In this document: piece after piece, positions 7,960 to 16,166 of the stretch
Layout of the letters: each line of letters opens with the position of its first letter
Position numbering within the stretch: the stretch's first letter is position 1
DNA from: SFHK01 sp045538305
GTDB taxonomy: Bacteria > Bacillota > Clostridia > Christensenellales > Aristaeellaceae
Length of the DNA: 64,000 nucleotides
Assembly: GCA_045538305.1 (NCBI GenBank)
Contig: JAZSRC010000016.1
Coordinates: 62,001-126,000, forward strand
Direction of reading: 5' to 3'
Position numbers and translations under genes: made by a program
Notes under the pieces: model-generated
What the model was told of the DNA's origin: nothing
What the model saw: only the letters and a program-made list of their open reading frames with translations
The model's database searches: none

Positions 7960-9198
7960 ATGAAATATATTGACCTGAACAACGACGCCCACCGCCAGAT
8001 TATCGTTGATCGCGAGGAGGGCCAGTATCTGGGCCATGTATCAAGCATACTGCTGGAAGATGGCAAAACCATCATTGCTGTATATCCAAAAGGGCACGGC
8101 CGCGGAAGCATCATCGAAAAAATGAGCTATGACGGCGGACTTACATGGACCGAAAGGCTGCCCCTTCCCGAATCGTTTGTAACATCCATGGAGGTTCCGA
8201 CCATTTTCCGAACGACGGACAAGGACGGCAAAAAAAGAATCGTACTGTTTTCCGGCCTGTACCCCGTCCGCTATGCCCTGAGCGAGGACGACGGCTATCA
8301 CTGGAGCGAACTCGTGCCGGCAGGCAACTACGGCGGCATCGTCGCAATGGGCGACATGATTCCGCTGAATGAGCCCGGCAAATACATGGCGCTTTTTCAT
8401 AGCGAGCCCTATATGCTTTACGGCGGAAATAAGGGCGAGCGCGTAACGTTCACAAAATACACCGACGGCGACAGGGTAAAGTATGTGCGCCGCTCTGACA
8501 GGCTGCAGGAAAACGGCGAATATGCATTTGAATACAGCATACACGCCGAGGGCGACCGAAGCGTACCCGAAGAAAACGGCGAAGTGATTTACGAATGCTT
8601 TGTCGGCGAAAGGGACGGCTACAATATTTTCAGCGTAGACAAAGTGATCTCCAGAGACGGCGGTCTCACCTGGTCGGAGCCGGTAGCCATTGCAAGGCAT
8701 GCCACGGCGCATTTGTGCGAACCCGGCGCCATCCGCCTGACCGACGGCCGAATCGCCGTGCTGCTGCGCGAAAACAGCCGCAAGCATCAATCCTTCATCA
8801 TCATTTCCGATGATGACGGCGAAACCTGGTCGCGTCCCCGCGAGGTCTCGGATGACCTTACGGGCGACAGACATACCATCCGCCGCCTGCCCGACGGCCG
8901 AATTGCCGTCACATTCCGCGACGTGGGCTTCCAGTCCAAGACCCACGGCGACTGGGTACTCTGGGTAGGCACCGAGGAGGATCTGGTAAACGGACAGGGC
9001 GGCCAGTATAAATTCCGCCTGAAGGACAACATGAAAACCCTCACGGACGGCGACTGCGCATACCCCGGCATGCACGTACTGGAGGACGGCACAATCGTAG
9101 CCATTACCTACGGACACTGGGTAGAGTGGGAAAACGGCAAAAACCAGCCGTATATACTGTGCGTGCGGCTGAACCTCAAGGAATTTGACGAAAACTGA
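7960..9198 (+). CDS. Sialidase-like BNR-repeat protein (no signal peptide)
   Basis: 412 residues forming a predicted six-bladed beta-propeller. Four Asp-box (BNR) repeats are visible: SYDGGLTW, SEDDGYHW, SRDGGLTW and SDDDGETW. This is the signature of sialidases and related glycoside hydrolases. There is no signal peptide, so it would act on imported sugars or on an intracellular substrate. No sialic-acid uptake or nan genes are in the window, so calling it a true exo-alpha-sialidase is only an inference from fold. ATG 7960 is preceded by AAAGGAGGG. It follows transketolase closely but beyond a terminator, and is itself followed by a perfect hairpin. Confidence 0.85.
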   Translation: MKYIDLNNDAHRQIIVDREEGQYLGHVSSILLEDGKTIIAVYPKGHGRGSIIEKMSYDGGLTWTERLPLPESFVTSMEVPTIFRTTDKDGKKRIVLFSGLYPVRYALSEDDGYHWSELVPAGNYGGIVAMGDMIPLNEPGKYMALFHSEPYMLYGGNKGERVTFTKYTDGDRVKYVRRSDRLQENGEYAFEYSIHAEGDRSVPEENGEVIYECFVGERDGYNIFSVDKVISRDGGLTWSEPVAIARHATAHLCEPGAIRLTDGRIAVLLRENSRKHQSFIIISDDDGETWSRPREVSDDLTGDRHTIRRLPDGRIAVTFRDVGFQSKTHGDWVLWVGTEEDLVNGQGGQYKFRLKDNMKTLTDGDCAYPGMHVLEDGTIVAITYGHWVEWENGKNQPYILCVRLNLKEFDEN

Positions 9199-9217
9199 TA
9201 TCAAAATGCTAAACGTT

Positions 9218-9250
9218 GGGGCGCATCCGTTGGATAAACGGATGCGCCCC
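9218..9250. terminator. Hairpin between convergent sialidase-like and glycan-binding genes
   Basis: Perfect 14-bp stem (9218-9231 with 9237-9250), 5-nt loop, then ATTTC on the + strand and AACGTTTAGCATTTT on the - strand. It probably terminates both converging genes. Confidence 0.75.
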
Positions 9251-9270
9251 ATTTCACAGCTTTACTTGTA

Positions 9271-10773
9271 TCAGTAGAGTCTAATTTCTCTTACGCATAC
9301 ATCCTTACAGTTCTTGTAATCGTCTCCTCTGTACACTTCTTGAATTCTGAACTCAATTTTGGATGCAATGATCGTTCTGTTAAAATCAATCCGCTGCCAT
9401 GAGCGTAGATCTTCCACGCGGTACGTTCCGATATAACTACCGTCCGCATATACGTCTACACTTTTGATTCTGGAATTCTTCCTCCAGTAATCCACGCCGG
9501 ACCTGTATCCGTCCTTCATCTTTCCATTAAGGATTTCAAAGCCCTTAATCGCATATCTCTGTCCGTCAGACGTCTGCAAATAGAATGTAGCGTACGGATC
9601 GTTATTGGTATCCCACGAGGTATACTCGTCTCCATCCGTAAGGTTTCTGTAGTGAACCGACGAACTGTTGTTTTGCCGATAACTGCTTGCGTAGGTGGTA
9701 TAGCTGTTTCCGTAGGCTCTGTTATATACAGATATCGGAGTAGGCGTAGGTTTCGGCGAAGGAGTAGGCGTTGGTGTAGGGGTAAGCTTTGGCGTAGGCG
9801 TAGGCGTCGGGAAAAACAGGCGGGCGTCTTTTCTCAGCAGATAGCCAACGGTTCCGTATGCATCCCGTACGTTAATCCATATATCGTTTTCCTGTAAAAC
9901 CGTAAATTTTCTGCTGCTGTCGGTCGTATAGTGTATGCCGGAATTGATATCCGCATCTTTATAAAAGGTAATGCTGCCGCCAAACGAATCCGCATGCAGG
10001 TTCTGCGCAGATTTTGTAAACGGCTGAGGTGTAGGACTAGGCGTAGGCTTGGTTTCGATCAGCTTTTTACGCGTCAGTTCTGCATAATATGCGCTGTCAC
10101 TGTAATGATTAGCTGCCAACTCCTCAAACAATTCCAGTGCGATCAGGCAGGCATCATAAGTGCCATAGTCGTAATAAATTCTGGCTGTCGCATAATTTTC
10201 TTCGAATATACCGCCAAGCAGACGCAGACGCTCCCATGAATCATAAAACTCATTCGCCTGCATATACATACTAATCGCCTTTTCGCGATCATTTTCCAGT
10301 TCCGCTTTTCGTCCAAGCACGTAGTTCTCTATGTCCTGAATATCAGGAAGATCACTGTCTTCTATCAAAAACTGTTCAAAATCGGGAGATGTATGCAGTA
10401 AGGAAATCTGCAAAAGAAGTGCGGAAATCGCTTTCCCGTCAAGCTCCGAAGTGGTTTTCTCAGAAAGCTGCTTTTCAGCAGAGGTTCCACCCGGCTTATA
10501 TGTCGTAAGGTTTTCTCCGGTCTCTATCATGTAAAGAATTCCGGAATATACCTTAAATGCCTTGCTCAGCTTATAATCGCCGCATTCATCAAAATCACGA
10601 TAAAAGTCATCAAGCGGCTTATCACTTATACCGTTTACGTAATTCCTGAGTTCCTCAATATAACTTGGGTAGTATCTTTCGATATCTGTCTGATATGCAA
10701 ACGCTGTCGTCATCGTTGAAACGGTCATACATAGTACAAGCATCAGGCATAAAACACTCGCCACTTTTTTCAT
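9271..10773 (-). CDS. Secreted protein with helical repeat region, SH3-like domain, Pro-Thr linkers and C-terminal glycan-binding-type domain
   Basis: 500 residues. The signal peptide is ~1-26 (MKK, hydrophobic core, AFA). Residues ~30-245 are alpha-helical and TPR-like. A short TPSPTPQP linker leads to a small SH3-like segment (~252-315), then a long TPTPTP/KPTPTP linker. The C-terminal ~145 residues (NLTDGDEYTSWDTN... to VCVREIRLY) look like the discoidin-like NADase-type glycan-binding domain. It is probably a surface or secreted binder of glycans; no catalytic motif is seen. Base composition is visibly more AT-rich than the flanking genes, with codons such as ATA, TTA and AAT frequent, which hints at recent acquisition. 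The start ATG is preceded by GGAAAGGACGG. Confidence 0.85.
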   Translation of the reverse strand: MKKVASVLCLMLVLCMTVSTMTTAFAYQTDIERYYPSYIEELRNYVNGISDKPLDDFYRDFDECGDYKLSKAFKVYSGILYMIETGENLTTYKPGGTSAEKQLSEKTTSELDGKAISALLLQISLLHTSPDFEQFLIEDSDLPDIQDIENYVLGRKAELENDREKAISMYMQANEFYDSWERLRLLGGIFEENYATARIYYDYGTYDACLIALELFEELAANHYSDSAYYAELTRKKLIETKPTPSPTPQPFTKSAQNLHADSFGGSITFYKDADINSGIHYTTDSSRKFTVLQENDIWINVRDAYGTVGYLLRKDARLFFPTPTPTPKLTPTPTPTPSPKPTPTPISVYNRAYGNSYTTYASSYRQNNSSSVHYRNLTDGDEYTSWDTNNDPYATFYLQTSDGQRYAIKGFEILNGKMKDGYRSGVDYWRKNSRIKSVDVYADGSYIGTYRVEDLRSWQRIDFNRTIIASKIEFRIQEVYRGDDYKNCKDVCVREIRLY

Positions 10774-10819
10774 GGTTGCAACCGTCCTTTCCGTTTCAGG
10801 AATTGGATGTAATGCGTTG

Positions 10820-10848
10820 ATTATACCACGTTCTCTGCAGTTTGTAAA
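10820..10848 (-). promoter_or_regulatory. Sigma-A promoter for the glycan-binding-type protein
   Basis: On the - strand TTTACA (10848-10843), 17-bp spacer, TATAAT (10825-10820), about 47 bp before the ATG at 10773. Confidence 0.75.
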
Positions 10849-10970
10849 TAACTGGTTTCCGAATCATCAACAACGAACGATTACATACTGATAAAACATT
10901 CCCATCCATCCCTGCGCACTAATATTGACAAATCCCTTTGCGATCTGTTATCCTCGTCCCTGTACAGCAA

Positions 10971-10988
10971 AAGCGCCCGAAGGCGCTT
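10971..10988 (-). terminator. UUCG-loop terminator after VOC gene
   Basis: Read on the - strand: AAGCGCC-TTCG-GGCGCTT followed by TTGC. A 7-bp GC-rich stem closed by a stable UUCG tetraloop, 12 bp after the stop of the VOC gene. Confidence 0.75.
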
Positions 10989-11000
10989 AGTGCGATTGTA

Positions 11001-11369
11001 TTATTTCCTTCTCGGAATGATTTCAATCCAGTAATCATCGGGGTCGTGAATGAAATAGATTCCCATGCCGGGGTTTTCGTAGCAGATACAGCCCATTTCC
11101 TCGTGCTTCTTATGCGCCGCATCGTAATCGTCCACGACAAACGCCAGATGAATTTCATTATCCCCCAGATCGTAATGATCCTTCGGCCAATCCTTCAGAT
11201 AGGTAAGTTCCAGAAGATGCTTGCTTTCACCGTCCGTCAGGTATACAAGGGTGAAGTTATCGTTTTCGCTGCGGCGGGCTTCGGTAAGCATGAGCGCTTC
11301 TTTATAAAACGCAAGAGAAGCCTCGAGATTCACGACATTGATATTATTGTGCGCAAAGGTGAATTTCAA
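11001..11369 (-). CDS. Glyoxalase/VOC family protein (lactoylglutathione lyase-like)
   Basis: 122-residue single VOC domain with paired beta-alpha-beta-beta-beta modules. Candidate metal ligands at the family positions are H7 (FAHNNINV), the Glu in LLELTY, the His in IHLAFVV and the C-terminal Glu in DYWIEIIP. These match the H/E/H/E set of GloA-type glyoxalase I, which isomerises methylglyoxal-thiol adducts. The substrate is not certain because VOC domains are versatile. The start is TTG 11369, which follows AAGGAGG by 8 nt; the longer frame to 11474 has no ribosome site. It ends at a UUCG-loop terminator. Confidence 0.85.
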   Translation of the reverse strand: MKFTFAHNNINVVNLEASLAFYKEALMLTEARRSENDNFTLVYLTDGESKHLLELTYLKDWPKDHYDLGDNEIHLAFVVDDYDAAHKKHEEMGCICYENPGMGIYFIHDPDDYWIEIIPRRK

Positions 11370-11458
11370 CGGTTTCGCCTCCTTAAATCCAATGATACAA
11401 ATAAACATTCTGCATGCGCATCCAAAATTCCTGCATGCAAAGAAAGCGGGGAACGTAT

Positions 11459-11815
11459 ATGGCGACAATTTCAATTTCCGAAATGATTTCGATGCAGGCG
11501 CAGCTGCAGGAAAAGTACAAAGGCATATGGGAGCCGATTGCGCCCGAAACCGCGCAGAGCAAGCTGCTTTGGGCGGTAGGCGAAATGGGAGAAATCATCG
11601 ATATATTCAAAAAAGACGGCTGGGAAAGCGCCGCCTCCGACGAAAGCATCCGTACGCATCTGATGGAGGAAACAGCGGATGTGCTTATGTATCTTTGGGA
11701 TATGCTGTCCTGCATGGGCATAAGCGCCGAGGAATTCAGCCGCGTATATGAAAAAAAGCACGCTTTCAATATGAAGCGTACTTACGGAAAGGATCATTTT
11801 ACCGAAGAAGGGTGA
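11459..11815 (+). CDS. MazG-like nucleotide pyrophosphohydrolase
   Basis: 118-residue all-alpha NTP pyrophosphatase. The two acidic Mg-binding motifs are visible: GEMGEIIDIFKK (EExxE-type) and MEETADVLMYLWD (ExxD-type). Proteins of this fold hydrolyse (d)NTPs to NMP and pyrophosphate, often to clear modified nucleotides. ATG 11459 follows GGGGA. The last 22 bp overlap the 3' end of the convergent YdcF-like gene, so both stops lie inside the other gene's frame. The substrate is unknown. Confidence 0.82.
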   Translation: MATISISEMISMQAQLQEKYKGIWEPIAPETAQSKLLWAVGEMGEIIDIFKKDGWESAASDESIRTHLMEETADVLMYLWDMLSCMGISAEEFSRVYEKKHAFNMKRTYGKDHFTEEG

Positions 11816-12387
11816 AAAACCAGCAGGCGAAGCAGAATCAGCCAGCTTACCGCTTCCCGCGCAGGCGCCAGCAAACGGGTTTTCAGCGCTGCGCCCGCCC
11901 GCGTCTTGACTCCGGATGCGTCTATTCCGAGCCTTCGCGCAAGAAACAGGGCTCTGGCAAGGTGGTAATCGCTTGTTACAATCAGCGCGCTTTTCATGCC
12001 GTTTTTACGCATGATTTCCCTTGCATTTTTCAGATTCCAAATGGTATTGTCGGACGTTCTGTCCATATATATGCGCTCACCCGAAACGCCTTTTTGAATC
12101 AGATACTCTCGCATCGCAAAGGCTTCGTCAACGGGCTCGTCCCTTCCCCTTCCTCCGCACACGATGATTTTACCGGAAAGCCCGCTTGAAAATGCTTCCA
12201 TTGCGCCATCCAGCCGATAACGAAGCGCGTTGGACAGCGTCCAGTCCATTCGGACCCTTGCGCCCGGTATAATGATTGCGTCCGATCTTCGGGCTGTATA
12301 CCGCGCCTTTGAAAGCGCCCAGACAAAAAAATAGGTGCACGCCGCAAGGACTGACAAAACGATCAGTATCCATGTAAGCGTGCACAT
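11794..12387 (-). CDS. YdcF/SanA-like DUF218 membrane-anchored protein
   Basis: 197 residues. An N-terminal transmembrane segment (~4-25) precedes a DUF218 domain. The hallmarks are DAIIIPGARV near the start, VCGGRGRDEPVDEAFAMREYL, a TSDNTIWNLKNAREIM block and VTSDYHLARALFLARRLG. DUF218 proteins (SanA, ElyC, YdcF) are linked to envelope integrity and peptidoglycan precursor metabolism, but the reaction is unsettled. It follows the LCP ligase gene by 24 bp on the same strand, which supports an envelope role. Confidence 0.85.
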   Translation of the reverse strand: MCTLTWILIVLSVLAACTYFFVWALSKARYTARRSDAIIIPGARVRMDWTLSNALRYRLDGAMEAFSSGLSGKIIVCGGRGRDEPVDEAFAMREYLIQKGVSGERIYMDRTSDNTIWNLKNAREIMRKNGMKSALIVTSDYHLARALFLARRLGIDASGVKTRAGAALKTRLLAPAREAVSWLILLRLLVFHPSSVK

Positions 12388-12411
12388 TTTTGGTCACCCG
12401 TTCCTTTCCGG

Positions 12412-13464
12412 TTATTTGGCCTTCAGGAATTCCGCAAGCTTGTTGGCATTTTTCTGCCTGTCGGGCACAATCACAGACATGCCGGACACGGTTTTGCTCT
12501 GATATGCGCCGTCTACGGGAATGCGCATTTCGCGGATCTGCGCATCGCCCATAGCGATTACGGCAGGCGCAAGCTGAATGATTTCCATGATGGAAAGATT
12601 CGTACGGATCAGGCCGATATTTTCCATTGCAAATGCGACCAATTCGCTCAGCGGCATTTCCTTGATGGTGTTGAAGATGATCGTAATCAGCTGTCTCTGC
12701 CGAGCGGTACGCTGCGCGTCGCTTTCGCTGTAGCGATACCTCGCCCACGACTCTGCCTGCTTACCGTTCAGCAGCTGGTAGCCGCCTTTGGTCAGATATC
12801 CGTCCTTCAGGTTGTTAAGTCCCAGAACCTGCTTGTTGTACCAATAAATTACGGCGTTCACTCGGTCGATCTTTTTTGCATCCACATCAATATATACGCC
12901 GCCCAGTTTATCGATAATCGTGCTCAGACTATTTAAATTGACAATAACATACGCATCCGGACTGACGCCGAAGTTCTTTTCAAACGTCTTTTTCAAAAGA
13001 TCATATCCGCCAAACACATACGCTGCATTTAAGCGGTTGTTTTTGTGGCCCGGGATTTCCACATACAGATCGCGCATGAACGAGGTCATTTTGATAATTT
13101 TGCCCTCAATATCAATTGTCAGAAGAATCATCGTATCCGTACGCCCGGAAAAGCCGTCGTCGCGCGCGTCTACGCCCAAAAGCAGAATATTGCGCATGCC
13201 GTCGAGCTTATCAAAGGCGTCCGTAATCAACGCTTCCTCATACAGGATTTCTTCGATTGGATCGTAAACAACCGAATTCTCCTGCGCCTCTTCGTCGTCG
13301 GCTTCGCCCAAAAGCGCTTCGTCGATATCCTCTTCAATGTCAACCGGCGTATCGATAATCTCTACCATACCGCGCCTGCGCTCCTGTTCGCTTTCAGCAA
13401 ATGAGGGCAGGACGGCGCCAAGCAGTAAAATCACAGCCAATAGGCAGGACACCATTTTTTTCAT
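12412..13464 (-). CDS. LytR-CpsA-Psr (LCP) family cell-wall glycopolymer ligase
   Basis: 350 residues. A signal peptide or anchor (~1-23) is followed by an unusually acidic spacer (~24-85, rich in D/E). The LCP domain runs from NILLLGVDARDD through GRTDTMILLTID, TSFMRDLYVEIPG (the conserved Arg binding polyprenyl pyrophosphate), NRLNAAYVFGG and ARYRYSESDAQRTARQRQ. LCP enzymes transfer glycopolymers such as teichoic acids or capsule from lipid carriers to peptidoglycan outside the membrane. The ATG is preceded by AAAAGGGGAATGGCTG. It lies in a minus-strand run with UspA-like and YdcF-like genes. Confidence 0.93.
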   Translation of the reverse strand: MKKMVSCLLAVILLLGAVLPSFAESEQERRRGMVEIIDTPVDIEEDIDEALLGEADDEEAQENSVVYDPIEEILYEEALITDAFDKLDGMRNILLLGVDARDDGFSGRTDTMILLTIDIEGKIIKMTSFMRDLYVEIPGHKNNRLNAAYVFGGYDLLKKTFEKNFGVSPDAYVIVNLNSLSTIIDKLGGVYIDVDAKKIDRVNAVIYWYNKQVLGLNNLKDGYLTKGGYQLLNGKQAESWARYRYSESDAQRTARQRQLITIIFNTIKEMPLSELVAFAMENIGLIRTNLSIMEIIQLAPAVIAMGDAQIREMRIPVDGAYQSKTVSGMSVIVPDRQKNANKLAEFLKAK

Positions 13465-13558
13465 CAGCCATTCCCCTTTTTCATTTGTTGCCTGTTAGAC
13501 GTACCGCTATTCCCATCGGTTCATAAGCGGCGTACATTCTTCGGGCGGTAATTTTTGC

Positions 13559-13933
13559 TTACGAATACACCATTCTGACTTCAATATTCGGCAGCTTTTG
13601 CTGCATAATGGCGGCGACGCTTTTTTCTCTGTGTCCGTTGCTCCTTCCTAGCACCAGCACATCCGCCCTCAACTTTTCCACCTGCTTTGCAATCGTTCCC
13701 GAAATATCGTCCGAACGGATCATTGACATATCGGCATTGTGAGCGGTGGCAATTCGGAACAGATATTCCAGTGCCTCCCCTTCCGTAGCGCTGCCCAGCA
13801 GCGAAGCGCCCGGCTTCACCACATGCAATACCGAAAGCTGCGCGGTCTTTTCCTGTGCTATGCGCGCGCCTTCCACAATCAGCGCCTCACAGGTCTTTTG
13901 ACCCGTTACGCAAACCAGTACATGTCCGGCCAT
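13559..13933 (-). CDS. Universal stress protein (UspA-like domain)
   Basis: 124 residues with the UspA fold. The first strand is HVLVCVTGQKTCEALI, the centre is LSVLHVVKPGA, and the C-terminus is RADVLVLGRSNGHREKSVAAIM. That last segment is the GRSxH-G-type ATP loop found in KdpD-like Usp domains. Usp proteins bind ATP and modulate stress responses; no partner is evident here. It lies 19 bp after the two-TM protein gene and 94 bp before the LCP gene, all on the minus strand. Confidence 0.82.
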   Translation of the reverse strand: MAGHVLVCVTGQKTCEALIVEGARIAQEKTAQLSVLHVVKPGASLLGSATEGEALEYLFRIATAHNADMSMIRSDDISGTIAKQVEKLRADVLVLGRSNGHREKSVAAIMQQKLPNIEVRMVYS

Positions 13934-13952
13934 TCGCGAACCTCCGTTCCAA

Positions 13953-14411
13953 TTACAAAACCTTCAGATCCACAACATAATTGCCATAGGAGGTAATCAG
14001 GAGACGATCGCCCTCATGGAATTCGGGATTCTTTTTATCCGCGTCCCAGTAAAACAGGCGTTCATCTTCCTCTTCCTCGCCGACTTTAACGATCAGCTCA
14101 TGAACCTCCACGCCGTCGCGCATGCGCGTTTCCGTTTCAAAGCTGACAAAATCGCATTCGGTATCGCGTTTCCTGCCGTTTTTCATTTCGCGAAGATACC
14201 GGTTATAGCTGATCCACGGCGAAACCTTGAACGACCACAGGAAGTACACGAGCACAAAGCCGCCCCCCGCCACCGCCATTGACGCCGCCTGAATACGCAG
14301 ACGGTTCATAAGAATCATGCCGGCAAAAAACACGCAGGCCAGCAAAATCAAAAGCGCCAGGCGCAGCTTCGACTGTTTTTCCGCACATCTGAAATCATTT
14401 TCCGTATACAT
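13953..14411 (-). CDS. Two-TM membrane protein of unknown function
   Basis: 152 residues, family not recognised. Two hydrophobic segments (~18-35 and ~41-63) are followed by a soluble beta-rich domain of ~90 residues with many charged residues (GEEEEDERLFYWD, EGDRLLITSYGNYVVDLKVL). The end looks like a small beta-barrel facing one side of the membrane. ATG 14411 is chosen over the longer frame because AAAGGAG lies 9 nt upstream. It is the first gene of the minus-strand run UspA-LCP-YdcF, with a recognisable promoter in front. Confidence 0.75.
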   Translation of the reverse strand: MYTENDFRCAEKQSKLRLALLILLACVFFAGMILMNRLRIQAASMAVAGGGFVLVYFLWSFKVSPWISYNRYLREMKNGRKRDTECDFVSFETETRMRDGVEVHELIVKVGEEEEDERLFYWDADKKNPEFHEGDRLLITSYGNYVVDLKVL

Positions 14412-14442
14412 TATTACTTGCTCCTTTGCTGTTATCTGATAC

Positions 14443-14471
14443 ATCATAACCCCTGTAAGGCTCGAAGTAAA
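14443..14471 (-). promoter_or_regulatory. Probable sigma-A promoter for the two-TM/Usp/LCP run
   Basis: On the - strand TTTACT (14471-14466), 17-bp spacer, TATGAT (14448-14443). A perfect 12-bp palindrome sits just upstream of the -35 box. Confidence 0.55.
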
Positions 14472-14483
14472 GTACAAAGTACA

Positions 14484-14543
14484 AATCGTACGATTGTTTT
14501 CGCATCCTCGTCCGAATATCCGCCAAAAGCGCCCGTACGATTT
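14484..14543. promoter_or_regulatory. Palindrome AATCGTACGATT and a second half-copy
   Basis: AATCGTACGATT at 14484-14495 is a perfect 12-bp palindrome. CGTACGATTT recurs at 14534-14543, 47 bp away centre to centre. The pair lies between the divergent two-TM gene and purB, upstream of the minus-strand -35 box, so it could be an operator. No regulator is identified. The rest of this 324-bp gap holds only the two divergent promoters. Confidence 0.4.
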
Positions 14544-14647
14544 CCCAAATATCATATCTCACCGAATAATATTATCGTATTTTTCCATACTTTTGTCAAG
14601 CGCCGTCGGCCTTCATAAAAATCAACATACCGCTAAAGCTTCTCAGA

Positions 14648-14676
14648 TTGACATATGTAAAGGAAGAATTTATAAT
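14648..14676 (+). promoter_or_regulatory. Perfect-consensus sigma-A promoter for purB
   Basis: TTGACA (14648-14653), 17-bp spacer, TATAAT (14671-14676). Start of transcription is expected near 14683, giving a ~50-nt leader to ATG 14736. Confidence 0.9.
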
Positions 14677-14735
14677 TCCAGTCAGATTACAGAATTCTAT
14701 CCATGCTTGCGATACACACAGAAAGGATGAACCGA

Positions 14736-16166
14736 ATGAAAGATCGCTATGTATCCCCGCTGTGCGAACGATACGCCTCAAACACCATGCAGAAGATATT
14801 CTCTCCCGACTATAAATTCACCATGTGGCACAAAATGTGGCTGTATCTGGCCGAGGCCGAGCAGGAAATGGGCCTTTCCATCACCGATGAACAGCTTGAG
14901 GAGATCCGCGCGCATATAGACGAGATTCATTACGACGAGGCGGCGGCTTATGAAAAACGACTGCGCCACGACGTAATGGCGCACCTTCGTGCATTTGCAG
15001 ATCAGTGCCCCAAAGCCGGGCCCATTCTGCACCTGGGCGCAACCAGCTGCTATGTGTGCGACAACACCGACGTCGTTCAAATGAAAGACGCGCTTTTGCA
15101 AATCCGTTCCCTGCTGGTTCGCGTAATCCGCGCGCTGTCCGAATTCGCCATAAAGCATGCAGACGTTCCCACGCTCGCCTATACCCATTATCAGGCGGCG
15201 CAGCCCACCACTGCGGGCAAGCGCGCATGCCTATGGCTGCAAGACTTCATGATGGATCTGGAGCGCTTGAATTATGAGCTTAAAAATCTGCGTCCGCTGG
15301 GCTGCAAGGGTACGACAGGCACCTGCGCGAGCTTTGTGATGCTGCTGGGCGGCGATACGGATAAGGTTCGCGCGCTGGAAAACTCCATCGCCAGAAAAAT
15401 GGGGTTTGAAGAAGCCATCCCCGTTTCCGGACAGACCTATTCCCGCAAGGTGGATTCCTTTGTTCTGAATGTTTTAAGCGGCATCGCTCAGTCCGCCTCC
15501 AAAATGGCAACCGACCTGCGCTTATTGTCCCACATGAAGGAGTTTGACGAGCCGTTTGAGGCCGATCAGGTGGGCTCCTCCGCCATGGCGTATAAGCGCA
15601 ATCCCATGCGCAGCGAGCGCGTATGCTCCCTCGCGCGATATGTGGAAACCGCGTCCCTGAACCCCGCCATCACCGCATCCACACAATGGCTGGAAAGAAC
15701 GCTGGACGATTCCGCGAACCGCCGCATCGCCCTTCCCGAGGCATTCCTGGCAACCGACGCCATACTGCTTCTGTGCGCCAATCTGATTGAGCGCGGCAGT
15801 CTGTATCCCGGCGTAATGAGAAAGCACTTAAATGAGGAGCTGCCCTTTATGGCTACGGAAAACATTCTCATGCGCGCGGTAGAGCTTGGCGGCGACAGGC
15901 AGGAGCTGCACGAAAAAATCCGCGTATACAGCGTGGAAACCGCAAAGAATATCAAGCTTGAAGGCCGTGAAAACGATTTGCTGGACAAGCTTGTAAACGA
16001 CCCCGCCTTCTGCCTTACGAAGGAGACGCTGGACGAAATCCTCGATGTAAACAAATTCGTCGGCTGCGCGCCCGAGCAGACACGCTGGTTTGTGACCGAG
16101 GTTGTAAACCCTGTGCTGCGCGAATATGAGAACCAGGAACAGACAGGTGAAGAGATCCGCGTGTGA
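14736..16166 (+). CDS. purB: Adenylosuccinate lyase
   Basis: 476 residues of the fumarase/aspartase superfamily. PurB cleaves SAICAR and adenylosuccinate to release fumarate in purine synthesis. Visible are the HLGATSCYVCDNTD substrate loop, the AYTHYQAAQPTTAGKR block with the catalytic His region, and the family signature GSSAMAYKRNPMRSE. The start ATG 14736 has AAAGGA 8 nt upstream; earlier in-frame ATGs at 14703 and 14727 are poorly placed. A perfect-consensus promoter precedes it. Its stop overlaps the start of the following APH-like kinase (TGATG), so the two are translationally coupled. Confidence 0.96.
   Translation: MKDRYVSPLCERYASNTMQKIFSPDYKFTMWHKMWLYLAEAEQEMGLSITDEQLEEIRAHIDEIHYDEAAAYEKRLRHDVMAHLRAFADQCPKAGPILHLGATSCYVCDNTDVVQMKDALLQIRSLLVRVIRALSEFAIKHADVPTLAYTHYQAAQPTTAGKRACLWLQDFMMDLERLNYELKNLRPLGCKGTTGTCASFVMLLGGDTDKVRALENSIARKMGFEEAIPVSGQTYSRKVDSFVLNVLSGIAQSASKMATDLRLLSHMKEFDEPFEADQVGSSAMAYKRNPMRSERVCSLARYVETASLNPAITASTQWLERTLDDSANRRIALPEAFLATDAILLLCANLIERGSLYPGVMRKHLNEELPFMATENILMRAVELGGDRQELHEKIRVYSVETAKNIKLEGRENDLLDKLVNDPAFCLTKETLDEILDVNKFVGCAPEQTRWFVTEVVNPVLREYENQEQTGEEIRV

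Noticed and set aside
5844..8114. 756-codon open frame on the minus strand across transketolase
   Set aside because: Shadow of the tkt gene caused by its strong codon bias; no ribosome site and low-complexity composition.
14569..14580. ACCGAATAAT near purB as a PurR box
   Set aside because: Flanking bases do not fit the PurBox pattern and there is no correctly spaced second box.
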